From Rotaria sp. Silwood1 (lineage: Eukaryota > Rotifera > Eurotatoria > Philodinida > Philodinidae), in NCBI GenBank assembly GCA_905250075.1, contig CAJNOP010000037.1:1230784-1294783 (forward strand): DNA of 64,000 bases, in the 5' to 3' direction. The position numbers and the translations under genes were made by a program. Shown in pieces: positions 45,837-57,100 of the stretch. The notes beneath the pieces are model-generated. The model ran no database searches. It was not told where the DNA came from and saw only the letters and a program-made list of their open reading frames with translations. Position 1 is the stretch's first letter, and each line of letters opens with the position of its first letter.

Positions 45837-46224
45837 AATCTCGTGTGACAGTTTGCCAACAATCTCGTGTGACATTTTTACACTATTTTCCTCTCTATTA
45901 TGCGAAAGGAGCATTTTCTAACCGTGATATTTTCAGCAATATCTGGCCACAACTAACAAATAAAATGATAAAAATTTCAGCTCAATATGCCTTAATTTAC
46001 AAGAGTTAATACGACACACAAAGTATGAAATCTCGTGTGACATTTAGTGTGACAACTATATTTTCAAATTTTATTTAATGTCCCTTTCTTAATAAGAATA
46101 AGTAAAACTTTCGAATCATCTTTGGTAGTTTTATTCCCCACTGATAACCTTTCATTCAAAACCAATCCGACAAATTTTGAATGCTTTGTTATATAGCAAA
46201 GGCGTTTTTAAATCTCGTGTGACA
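45837..46224 (+). repeat. Four dispersed copies of AATCTCGTGTGACA
   Basis: Copies at 45837-45850, 45861-45874, 46029-46042 (AAATCTCGTGTGACA) and 46211-46224, all in the same orientation within the spacer of the foldback element. A degenerate form (AATCTCATCTGGCAC) lies at about 45811. Possible protein-binding sites of the element or relics of a tandem repeat. Confidence 0.75.
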
Positions 46225-46610
46225 CCATATTGACCATTGACGGTACACCTGATATTCGGAAAAAAGTATAACATAAACTGCGATGAAAGAACTAGCCAGT
46301 CTCATATCCATGATGTATACACTGTTCACTGTAAATGTCAAAAACTGTCAAAATTCAAATGACAAGAAACCAATTAGTGATGGGTCATTTTCTGTCCATA
46401 GGTGGCAGTAGAAATCAACCATTTTAACCTTGTGTATGCAGTATCTCGGGATAGGCTAATGATAAATTCGTGATTTTTTGTGTGGTAGTGAGCATCAACT
46501 ACGGCAGCATACTCCGAAATTTTCATAGAGATTGGCCAAGAGGAACTGAAGTTATTAAAGTTTTACATATGGAACTACGAACGGTACAATAAAGTTGCAA
46601 TTCATCCATA

Positions 46611-46973
46611 TACAGGGTGGCACAAAAGTCACGCACCCCGAGAAAAATATCGAATATCTCTGTTACGGTTCGAGCAAACGAGCTGATTTTTTTACCAGTA
46701 ATAGAGGCATGCTCAAGCTTTAAACCACAAAGATATGCCTAGAGAGATCCTCGGTTTAAGTATCATTATTGACCTTAACAAAAAGAATTTTGCTTTTTCA
46801 CAGGTACCAAAAAGAAAGAATATACTTAACAAAAGGTCTCTCTAGGCATGTCTTTGTGGTTTAAAGCTTGAGCATGTCTCTATTATTGGTAAACAAATCA
46901 CCTCGTTTGCTCGAACCGTAACAGAGATATTCGATATTTTTCTCGGGGTGCGTGACTTTTGGGCCACCCTGTA
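46611..46973. mobile_element. Mariner-type MITE (359 bp) nested in the foldback arm
   Basis: Element 46613-46971 with TIRs of about 145 bp starting CAGGGTGGCACAAAAGTCAC (left) and CAGGGTGGCCCAAAAGTCAC (right, inverted), flanked by TA. TACAGGGTG-type ends are typical of mariner-like elements. It is non-coding between the arms. The other arm of the host element (about 45495-45505) shows the uninterrupted TATATA site. Confidence 0.85.
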
Positions 46974-47184
46974 TATATACATTTGGAAAAAAAATTATCA
47001 CTGTTTTTTTTTCTAATACATTGTTAACCCTTTAAATTCCATTTGATTCTTCAACCCAAATATATCAAAAGATGCAGCTCGTTCTAAGCTTTTTCGCTAT
47101 ATATGATAAGTTGAAAAATAAAGGACGTATAGTAATAAAAAGAAAAAAATACAAAGGGGGGAAATTCATTTGGCCCCCATAGTA

Positions 47185-47314
47185 TTTCATCTTTATTTTC
47201 GCAAATAAAATTCCCATCAGTCTCTTTATATTCTAGACCATGATTAATCAAAAAACGAGGTATGTTCACATTTCCAGAAAAAGAAATTACCCATATTTTT
47301 GAAATTTCCATCAT
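47185..47314 (-). other. Short open frame abutting the foldback insertion
   Basis: The minus strand reads MMEISKIWVISFSGNVNIPR, then FLINHGLEYKETDGNFICEN, and runs into the transposon at 47182. Joined in thought with the other flank (45245-45292) the frame stays open for about 25 more codons. No family is recognised. It may be a small gene or gene relic hit by the element. Confidence 0.3.
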
Positions 47315-48897
47315 GTCGATTACTATTTAGCAGTGCAAATTAAAAGTTTTTAGACATACTGAAAATTTCAGCAATTTTGGGAATTTCTGTAAGTATGTAA
47401 TTGTGGAAATTTCGGAAATTACATCTTTTTAGGAAGTAACGTATAATTCCGAGCACAAATGCTTGAAATCTCCGAAACTACCGAAATTTCCTTTTTCGGA
47501 ATTCTGAACACTGCTGTAAAAAACACATTGATCGTTAGTTTTTTCATTATTTTTTCATAAAATGCATAAATCATGCAGGCTTTCTTCGTCTTATTTATCC
47601 GATGAAATAGGCACATCTTCTTCATCAAGATTATCATCGTGAATGAGTATCAACAAGAAATGATGAACATAATTAATCTTATCGAAGAACAGAAAAAAAC
47701 ATATGGAATAATTCTTTCGTCAAAATCAAGAGAAAAAAATGGACCGTCAATCAATATTATAAATTGTAAATTTATAAGATTATTTTAAAGTACAATATAT
47801 GCATTTTATCAAATGGTTATTGTTAGCATTAAGAATTGGGTACACATACATTTTCTTATTTTCGTTAAATTGTTATATACTTATAAATATTTTCACAAAA
47901 GAATTTTTATTAAAATAATATTATTATTGCTATTTGTTCGCTGTTGTTCAATAGAATATAATTAAGTGCTCGTTTCTGTACTACTTCAAGAGTCGAAAAT
48001 CTAAGTTATTCATAGTTTTTCAAATAATAACGGTTGACGCAGAATGAATGATGGTGTCATTATTTCTTCAATATTTCATCAAGTTTTCATCCTTTTGGAA
48101 TCGATCTTTTTATTAAAGACATCATATGCTTAATATTCTACAAAACTCTATATATGATCATATCAATGAGGAGCATGTTCCATAATTTTAGAATACACCA
48201 TAGTAAAGATTTGTTCAATATGTTTAGCTTTTCAACTTAGCTTTTTTTGCGAAAAAAATTGGTATCATATTTTTTAATTCTCGGAGTAATGTTTCTTTTT
48301 TATCTACTTTAACATATTTCAATTTGTTACTTAAAATTTTTTATTTCAAATGTAATCTTTTATTTAATTTTTGCGTTGATTGTTCGAAATCTGATCATTA
48401 TTATCAAAAAAAAATCTGAAACTGTTCTAACACTAGGCATCGGTTAAATTATGGCATAGAAAATACTACTTTTATATAATAAATATACAGGAAAGAGTTT
48501 TAAGGATTGGCTGAAATTCTACAAACTATAACAAGGTCAGAAATAACTATTAAATATATGAATAGTATCAAGACAGTTTCGGCAATGTTGTTTTTCTTGA
48601 TAATATTCATCGAAATTTCAAGAATTAACGCAAAAATTAGTTAGACCATAACATTTAAAATGAAAATTTTAAACTGTGATATCAGTATGTTGCAAAAAAG
48701 GGCTTAGTTGGAAAGTTGACCATATTGAACTAATCTTTTTTGATTGAGTATTCGAAATATATGGAATATGATTTCATTGATAGAAATATATGGTTTTGTA
48801 AAGAATTAAAAATATAATCTTTTGATTAAAAAACAACATTTCTAAAACGGTGAGCACTGGATGAGATATTGGAAAAATAAGGATACCACCATTTAAT

Positions 48898-48955
48898 TTG
48901 TCCGATCCATACTTGGAACCGGACCAGCCGGTCTTCACCGGTTTTTTTTTAAAAT
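48898..48955 (-). repeat. CCGG-rich repeat, fragment 1
   Basis: TCCGATCCATACTTGGAACC followed by GGACCAGCCGGTCTTCACCGG, a GC-rich patch in AT-rich DNA. The TTGGAACCGG block and CACCGG steps recur, in inverse orientation, in the larger island at 49830-49985. Confidence 0.55.
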
Positions 48956-49829
48956 TTTTGGCAACTAAAACTTGCTTATTTTGCTCATTTTTAAGGATTT
49001 TCATGGGGTCAATGGTCAAGAGATTTAATCCGGAAAATTTCTCACTGGCAAAATTTCAATCGTATTGGAAATATTAACTCTAAATATTCACCAACACTTT
49101 CTTATCCTTTCATCAGAGGCTCATATTATGGCGAATGAATTCATTATACTCACGACAAGTTAGCTCGATTTTACAAGCTGCTGTCGATTTAAATTCAACA
49201 TTTTTCTTGAAATTTTGGATCACTCGTATGCAGTAATCTTAGCTGATTTTCATAGAAGCCCAATAGCCACCAGTATTCAAGTTCATGCTTTCATAGCAAA
49301 ATGTTTTGAATAAAATTTTTTCTGTTATCACGGTCTTTCTAACTAGTAGCATCATGCAACTGCGTTAATATTTAGGTATCAATAAGCCTCAAATAGGAAG
49401 TCTAATGTATAAATCTTACCGATTAGCTCACATTATCTTTCTCTCTACAGTAGCATTCTTCTGTGGAGGGGAATATATTTCAGCTGTGCTAAGAAACTCA
49501 GCATTTCAAATAAGAATAGACTAAACCTATCAATGGTAAAGAAATCATATCATTATTTGAAAAGACTCAAAGAATGGTTAGCTGTTGTTCAATTCTAGTT
49601 GCTGTGAGTCCTAGTCAAAACTTTTTGAAAGATATCTTCATTGTTTCTGAATATTAGCATACTAAACATAACAGACTAAAAAAGAAGTCGCTACTATTAG
49701 AAGCTTCAAGAATTGTATGAGTTTGATATTTTATGTCTTAGTAGAGCTAAATTAACAAACTGTTTCGCGAAAACATCGGTTGTTTAGTCAATACATGAGT
49801 GCACTGCTTTTTTCGTCAGGTAAATCAAG

Positions 49830-49985
49830 AATTTGGACCAACCGTTTTTTCGCCGGTCAAGTCATAAACTTGAACCGGCCGGCTTTTCACCGGTTCAGGC
49901 AAGAGTTTGGACCGGCCGGTCCGATCCGGTCTGAAAAAATCAGACCGGTTCCAAATCTGGTCCGATCCCATTATGTCCGCTTGAA
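49830..49985 (+). repeat. CCGG-rich repeat island, fragment 2
   Basis: About 155 bp with repeated ACCGG/CCGGT steps, including GACCGGCCGGTCCGATCCGG and the hairpin CCGGTCTGAAAAAATCAGACCGG split around A/T. Related to 48898-48955. It probably derives from a palindromic mobile element, but termini and target duplication are not visible. Confidence 0.55.
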
Positions 49986-51158
49986 TCCGTCAAACATTAT
50001 TTTTTATTTTTTTTAGTACGAGTGCATAAGTAATGCTTTTTTGTTAAATATTAATGTTGTTTTCGATCGTAATAAAATGAATCCCGTGATCATTTACCTA
50101 TCAACGAAATATTTTTTTGACTAACGAATAAAAGGAAATTATCAAACGCTGTTATACAAGGTTTATATCCAGTTTCTAATCAAGATGCATAACTGGATTT
50201 AGTGTATTGACAGTCATTCGTACATGGTAGCTGCATAATGTCAACTATCGTACGATAATTTTCTTGATGAAAAGCCTGCATGTAACATGCTTGATAAATA
50301 ATACATAATAGATACAAAAAAAATTGTATATATGTGAGCTATACAGGTATTCTTTTCAGCGCAAAATGAATAGATTGTGTACAGTTTCTTGTTATTACTA
50401 ATGAATAACCAAAACTGATTTTTTTTTACGGCGAAAAACTTATTTTTTATTTATTATTCGATTGAATAATAAGATTAGTATGTTATATGAATCAACCACT
50501 AGCTTACAACAATCATATTTTCTCAATAGTATGCCATAAGACCATACAAATTTCCATAGGATTTTTCTATAAATGGTTCGTACAATATAACAAATCTATT
50601 AACTCGATTCAATATTTGAAATACTGATTCATAATTATATAAGCAGCATCTTAGTTAGAGCAAATATCGATTAAAATTTTTACTATCGTAGAAAAAATAT
50701 GTTTTGCTAATAGAAGATTGATTGTATTGTAAATAAACCTTGATGTTTATGCTTTTTTTGACAAACAAATCATTTTTGATTGTCTCATTAATATTTACAT
50801 AAATAAGAAAATAAAACAAGATGTCAGTAGATAACGACACAATTCAAAGAATGATTAAGAATAAGTTCTTCTTATTTATCATTTTAACAATATCAAACAA
50901 AGACTAAAATAATCGTAATCATCAAAAAAATATTATTGGTCATCCGTTATTTATGTACAATACTGTTTGGATAAGATCATATGGGATATTTCACATTTCT
51001 TTTTCTTTCTTTCTATCAATGGTTAATGATATATACACACATGAATAAAAAATTACTTTTGATACAAATACAATTGAGTATTTTTAAAATTTCCAAATAT
51101 TATTAAATAAAAATCAAAACAATAGAAAGCTTTGCTTTTAGATTGATAAATAACCAAG

Positions 51159-54100
51159 ATGAGTGATCATGATGACGTCAGTGAGGTTTGTTGTACCATG
51201 TTTCTAAAAAAACAAGTGCTTCTATTTATTTGTATACAGATAGTTGAAATTGATTTTGAAGTTGGACATAGTTCTATTATACGATCAGAAACCACAACTA
51301 CTCATAATCCACCACGTACTCATGATTGGAAAGTATATTTGCGTGCAGTTGATGTTAATGGTGATTTAAGTTGTCTGATACAACGTTGTGTATTTTATCT
51401 TCATCCTGAATATCCTAATAATAAACGAGGTAGATTTATATTTAATGTATATACCTATATCTATATCTATTTCGCGTATATTTGAAATAATGTTTTAGAA
51501 TTAAAATCAACACCCTTTGCTATTCAAGAAACTGGTTATGCTGGTTTTCATTTAGTAATACTATATTTTTTTCTCTTATTGTTTTGTTTTTCTTTATTTT
51601 AATATGCTTTATTTTAGCCGATAGAAATATATTTTAAGACAAAAAAGGAACCAAAAAAATTTCGTATTGAATATGATCTTGATTTACATAAGAATATTGA
51701 TGGGCGTCCATATCGACAAAAAGAAAGTTATGTACGAAAATATCGTTGTACTTTTTACAATCCTGATTCTGAATTTCGTCAAAAGATTCTCGCTGCTGGT
51801 GGTGTAAGTTGGTTGTTTCTATGTGTTATATCTATGATACGTAAATGAAGAAGCATGCGTCCTTAAGAAAGCTTATTTCTTTCCCTCATTGATAAGAAAC
51901 TAATGATCAACGTCATGATTATACGAATATTACTTTTTCTTTCTGTTAAGGTTTTCTTTCTTCACACGTAAATAAAGGAAAGGAAAAAACCGAGGCGTAA
52001 ATCAGCTGTGTATAATGACTCAAGAAAAAAAGAAATTATATTCGTATAAAATCAACCTCTGTTTTTTTTTTCTCTTATAATATTATTATTTTTTACCGAG
52101 AGTCTATAACAAAATAATGAGTAATAAAAGTAAAGAACGTCAGAATGTTTGTCGTTTAACCGTTGTTGTAAGTTTTGAATTTATTGTTTCTATTAAGTCA
52201 TGTTATTTCTTTTTGTCTGCATATATAGAAACTAGTCGATAGTGGTCCAATAACATCAAACAACACTGATACTGATGAATGTGATATAGATTTAGGAAAA
52301 GTATCAGTGCGTCAACCAGTTATTCGTCATTCTCCACAACAAAAAAGACATATTTCACCGGTACCAACAGTTAATGTAGTTAATCATAAAAAAGTTAAAC
52401 TTGAACAATCAACAAATGATATTAAAAAAAAACCAGTACAATCAGTAATCAAGAATGAAAATATTAGTAAAACAACAGTAAATTCTAAACCAACAAAATC
52501 AGTATTATGTAAGTCATCATTGGTAATAGAATCAAAAATAACAAAAACTTTACCAATAAAAGAATCAAATCAAACAACAACTATTAATGATAATACTGAC
52601 AGTGAGAATAAATTTGAAAAATTAAAAATTTTTATCATATTAATTCTTTAGATCTATCATCATTGAAACCGCGTGCATCAAGAAAAATAATTAAATCTCA
52701 ATCAACCAATGATATTAAACCATCTATACAAACCACAATAAATAATACTAAAAAGAAAGAATCTGCTCCTTCTCCATCAAAACCTAAACTAGTTACAAAT
52801 ATACAAAATGGATTAAAAAAACCAATAAATAAAAATTCTCAAAAGTCTTCGATTAAAACAGAACAAACATCAACTTCTACAAATAAATCACCTTCAAACA
52901 TCATTATAAAACAAGAATCATTATTACAACCATCATCAACTAACACTGCTTCAACTGACACAAATACATCAGTTCTAATTAATAATCTTAAAAAAATTCC
53001 TAAAAAACCTCAACCACCGCCAGTTGTAGAGAAATATTCTCGTTCATCGATATCTTCTTCATCATTAAATCGAAATTCGATTCGAGTAAGATAAATTGAA
53101 ATTTAATCTTACGTATATTTATTTTATATGCTTATTTCAAAGGATTCACAAGGACAAAACTCAGTATTATCTAAAACTCAATCAAATTTAAAACGAGATC
53201 GTTCTTTATCATCTGTTAATAATTCTAATAGTAATAATCGATCAGGAGAAACTAATATTACTAAAAGTAAATAAAAGAATCTTGAATACATAAATGATAA
53301 AAAAAGAAAACATTTCTTATGAAATTTAGATCGTTCAAATCATTCAACACATCAATCTGCAAATTTATCTCGACATGATCAATCAAATCGTATTTCATCG
53401 TCACCTCCTAAATCATCGTCAAAAAATCAAATACCAACTCCTCCTAAATTTATTCCTAGTCCTTCTCAATGCCAAATTGATCCTCCTATTAATTCAACTA
53501 TCCCATCATCATCATCATCATCTGTTGATACACCTCAACCATTATCTACTAGTTCGCCTTCCACTCATATCTTTCCAAATGAAGATAATCATATTCAAGC
53601 TTCAATGGATATTGATGATGATCATATTCAACTTTCAGATAAATCTAACTCACGTAAATATTCTATTGAAAAAAAGAAAAATTCTTTATTTAAGTTTTAT
53701 TTTTAATTTAGCTAATGAACATGTTCTAATCCAACCAATACAAATAACATCAAAGCGAATATCTCATTCAGATCGATCTGATATATATGATAGTGATACA
53801 TCAATAGATGATGGTAACGAGGAAGAAGATTTACCAACTAGTCTTACTAATGATGATTTACGATATAAACTTATATATATTTATAAACGTTTTCAATTAA
53901 ATTCAATAAATGATCTTACAATATTTGTTCGTTTCTTTAAACGACATCAATTAATTGATATATCATCATTATCAATGACAAAAGCAACAAATGAAATGTT
54001 TACTTATGATCTTTTTTCTCTTAGTCCATCACATATTGGTGAATTAGCAAGTGATCTTGGTTATACAACAACAAATATTATTACTTCCATGGAAGAGTAA
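51159..54100 (+). CDS. AF9/ENL-like YEATS-domain chromatin reader
   Basis: Eleven exons join in phase to 735 aa: 51159-51185, 51240-51429, 51499-51554, 51618-51803, 52006-52043, 52101-52167, 52229-52601, 52652-53085, 53143-53266, 53330-53653, 53712-54100. The N-terminal YEATS domain has THDWKVYLRAV, YLHPEYPNNKR, the acyl-lysine pocket GYAGFHLPIEIYFK, RIEYDLDLH and FRQKILAAGG. A Lys/Ser/Thr-rich disordered middle of about 400 aa follows. The C-terminus ends in an AHD-like segment (YKLIYIYKRFQLNSINDLTI ... MFTYDLFSLSPSHIGEL) matching the AF9/ENL helix that binds AF4, DOT1L or CBX8. The architecture defines the MLLT1/MLLT3 family, which links acetyl/crotonyl-lysine to elongation complexes in the nucleus. 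The pocket His is kept, but the following S-F of AF9 is E-Y here. Reading through the donor at 51804 would end the protein after 15 more codons. Confidence 0.88.
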
Positions 54101-57100
54101 TTTTAAAAATATCTGGAATTAATCTGTGTTCTTTTTTTTTTTGTTCTCTTATTTGGGGTATAGTGTCTTGTTCATTATAAATCTGTCTTTCATGCATGTA
54201 TATAGTTCTAAATGTGAGAATGATATCTAATAGACAATGGATTTGTCTCTTTCAATTTTTGTTTGTCTTGTTTCTTTTTTTCTCTCTGTATTTATTTAGT
54301 ATAACGAAAGAATAATAGATAGATAATGTAATGCAATATTTATATGTAAGATAATTTTATTTGAATGAGAAAGATAAACATTCAATTGTAGAAAATATGA
54401 AATTTTAAACAACTTGATATAAACCATAATAGTCTATAACACAGACAATCATTCAATAAAAGTCTTTTTGTTAAGAACTTAGTCTTTTGTTCCTTTGAAT
54501 AATTGCTAAGTAGCGATAGTTCATGTCAAGAAGTGAAATAAAGTTTTGATAATTTTTATATACAGTACTTTTACAACGTATACTGGATCCATAGAAACTA
54601 GACAAACAAAGTTTATAAGAAGTATATCGTGACACAAGATGGCCTACATTCTTTTTATGATTAATAAAAGAACAACTTGGGAACCAAAATTACAATATGA
54701 TTTAGTTTCTCTAAAGTATGTATCCAACAAACAAAATTTTACTCAATCATATTAATTATTTTTAATTTTCAAAAGCTATGCTTTTAGACGAAGCCAAGAT
54801 AAAAGAATAGGTAACCTCAGTAATAAATGCGTTAGAAAGCAGTCAATCTTAGCGTTTAAGTCTTCTTAACTTATATGGCGATGACTAATCTTTTCTGTTT
54901 TATTCTTTGTAACTTAAAACAAATAAGAAAAAAAGGTATATGAGATGATTCATCTTTAAAATATCTTCAACAAATATCTATTGCATTTGTCTTATCAGCA
55001 TCTTTTCTTTTTTTACAATTTTTTCTCTTTGTACATCTATTTAACAACAGTTTTATATAACCAGGTATTATCGATTGAAAGAAAAAGAAAAAAGTTTACG
55101 ATGCATTGACTGCACCATCCATTAAGATTTTTTTTACCTTTGATGACAAATGATACTATATGTGTTCTGTATGTAGTTGCCGCCTTTTTTTTAAAGATTA
55201 TTGTGTATTACACATAGGCATACATACAACATCTATGTTCGTGTTGAATGTGAGGCTCTTCGAGTGACTTTTACCATATAATTGAGATGACAGACAGAAA
55301 AAAAAGAGAACAAAAAGAGCAATGATTGTGTGATAAGTAATAATATATAAAGGACAAACACAGATGCTGGCATTTTCTTTCAAAAAAACTTGTATAAAAT
55401 GTTTGTCTTTTGATTTACGATTCGCAACGAAAAAATGATTTGAAAGCATAGTTATAGGACAATTACAAAAGTTGGTAGGTTGCTTTGTTGTAGTGACGCG
55501 ATTACCGTCATTTAAATTGAAGTATCAAATCGAAACTCCTAAGGCATTCTTTTATGGATCAACTAAATATTCAAATAAATGAGGTAAGCATAATCTCAGA
55601 AATAATTTTATGAATGTTCCTGCTTAAGTAAAAAAAGATAGAAAAAAGTCATTGATAAAAGTTAAGATATCAATTTTTTGAGTTCATACAATGTTGAGAT
55701 GTGAACAAGTTTTGTTGCTTGATTACAGAATATTCTTTCACAAGATTTGAAAAATCTAGAAATTAAAAATAAGCTTTTTAGCATATTAAGCAAACTGATT
55801 AAATGCAAATCATATTAGGCTATAAGGAACTTTCATTTGTCATGCATGTATGCATTCTGGTTTCCTATCTAAAAATTTTCTCTCATGCGTATTTTATTAG
55901 TTGCATACACTCAAAATATCTTCTGTTTTTTTTTCCAAAACAAATTCTCTAGTCGTATACTATTTGTTAAAGTATTTTTTCTTAATAAATGCCAATCATA
56001 CAGTTTATTTCTATTGTTCCATTAATAATTTTTTTTTTCTTTTCTTCTTTTATAATCATTTCAAAGTTGAAAAACCAACAAAAAGACAAATACACAGACA
56101 CACACACAAAAGTGCACGTTACGAGCTTGAAAGAAAAAGAAAAAAGAAGGAAAAAAGTGAAAATCCTATTACCGTTCCCTGTTCAGAAGCGTGCCGTGAA
56201 CAAGAGAATCGAGTAGGAGAGAAAGAAATCTTCACGACTGTTCGCGAAGGCGCACACATCGTTCTAAAAATTACACATATTCTCTATTTTACTTTTTTTT
56301 TTGTTTATTTCGGCTCTTTTCATTCACACTAATGTTTACATAGACAATGTGATGAAATATTTTCTTTGTTGAATTTATCGTGTATATGACCTATGAACTT
56401 AATTTTAACATATTTTGTAAGTTTATGATTATATTGACTGTATTCTCCGTATGTAACTAAGGTCATTTTTGTGTAAAGAAAAGATAACGAGATAAGAAAC
56501 TGAATTCTATTTCACAAAAGGTAAAAGTAATTGTAAAGTTTGAATGAAATTATTTTATAAATACATAATTCATAAATGTTGAACTGACTGAAATATTTGT
56601 ATATTGGAGAAAAGTTGTTTAAATCAATAAGAAAAAAAGGAAGAGCCAAATGAACAATATGCCTGCGAGGGCAAAGAAATGTATAAAATTGACTGCATTC
56701 TCTCATTTCTTTTTTGCTTCTCAATTGAAATTCTTTTGTTGCACTTTGTGAAATAAGGACGCGTGTATTTTCTCATTTTGCATTTTTCTTCATAACTAAA
56801 ACTCTATCGTATTCACTTTTTATTCATTTATCATCAGGAAATTTGATTAATTTGCATCATTGCACCTTTTTTTTTAATGAATAGATTCAAAATTCATCTC
56901 CACCATGTGAGATGGTGTTTGTGACGTCAATACTTTGTAAGTAATGATCATCTAATGTGTTTATCATTAAGCTGGATCTTTTACTTTTTTCTCTTTATTT
57001 CAAGGAAAAAAAATGAGAGAGAAAGTAACAGACAAGCTAGTAACGATGAGATGGTCGTTGTCATCATTGTCGTCGTATCATTTTCTCGTCCTTCCTCTCT

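Larger units (their letters stand above)
45291..47184. mobile_element. Foldback DNA transposon (about 1.9 kb), probable TA target
   Basis: Arms 45293-45530 and 46580-47182 pair with only a few mismatches over about 240 bp. The ends are CTATGGGGACCAAATGAATT and, inverted, CTATGGGGGCCAAATGAATT. Both ends are flanked by TA, suggesting a TA target as in Tc1/mariner relatives. The right arm is interrupted by a 359-bp MITE (46613-46971). The spacer of about 1 kb has no long ORF but four copies of a 14-bp motif. The high arm identity suggests recent activity or arm homogenisation. Confidence 0.8.
47315..51158. other. Gene-poor interval with CCGG-rich islands
   Basis: No intact gene. A minus-strand acceptor-led frame at about 47588-47673 (NYVHHFLLILIHDDNLDEED then VPISSDK-stop) resembles a terminal exon. 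About 47329-47519 is rich in GAAATTTC/CCGAAATT motifs with weakly inverted AGCAGTG ends. CCGG-rich islands lie at about 48898-48955 and 49830-49985. 50000-51158 is AT-rich and probably holds the promoter of the AF9/ENL-like gene. Confidence 0.4.

Noticed and set aside
47329-47519. Possible hAT MITE with CAGTG ends
   Set aside because: The putative 8-bp flanks match at only about half of the positions and the inverted ends are weak.
49780-50016. 78-codon frame over the CCGG-rich island
   Set aside because: The open frame follows from the palindromic GC-rich repeat; no homology or splice context.
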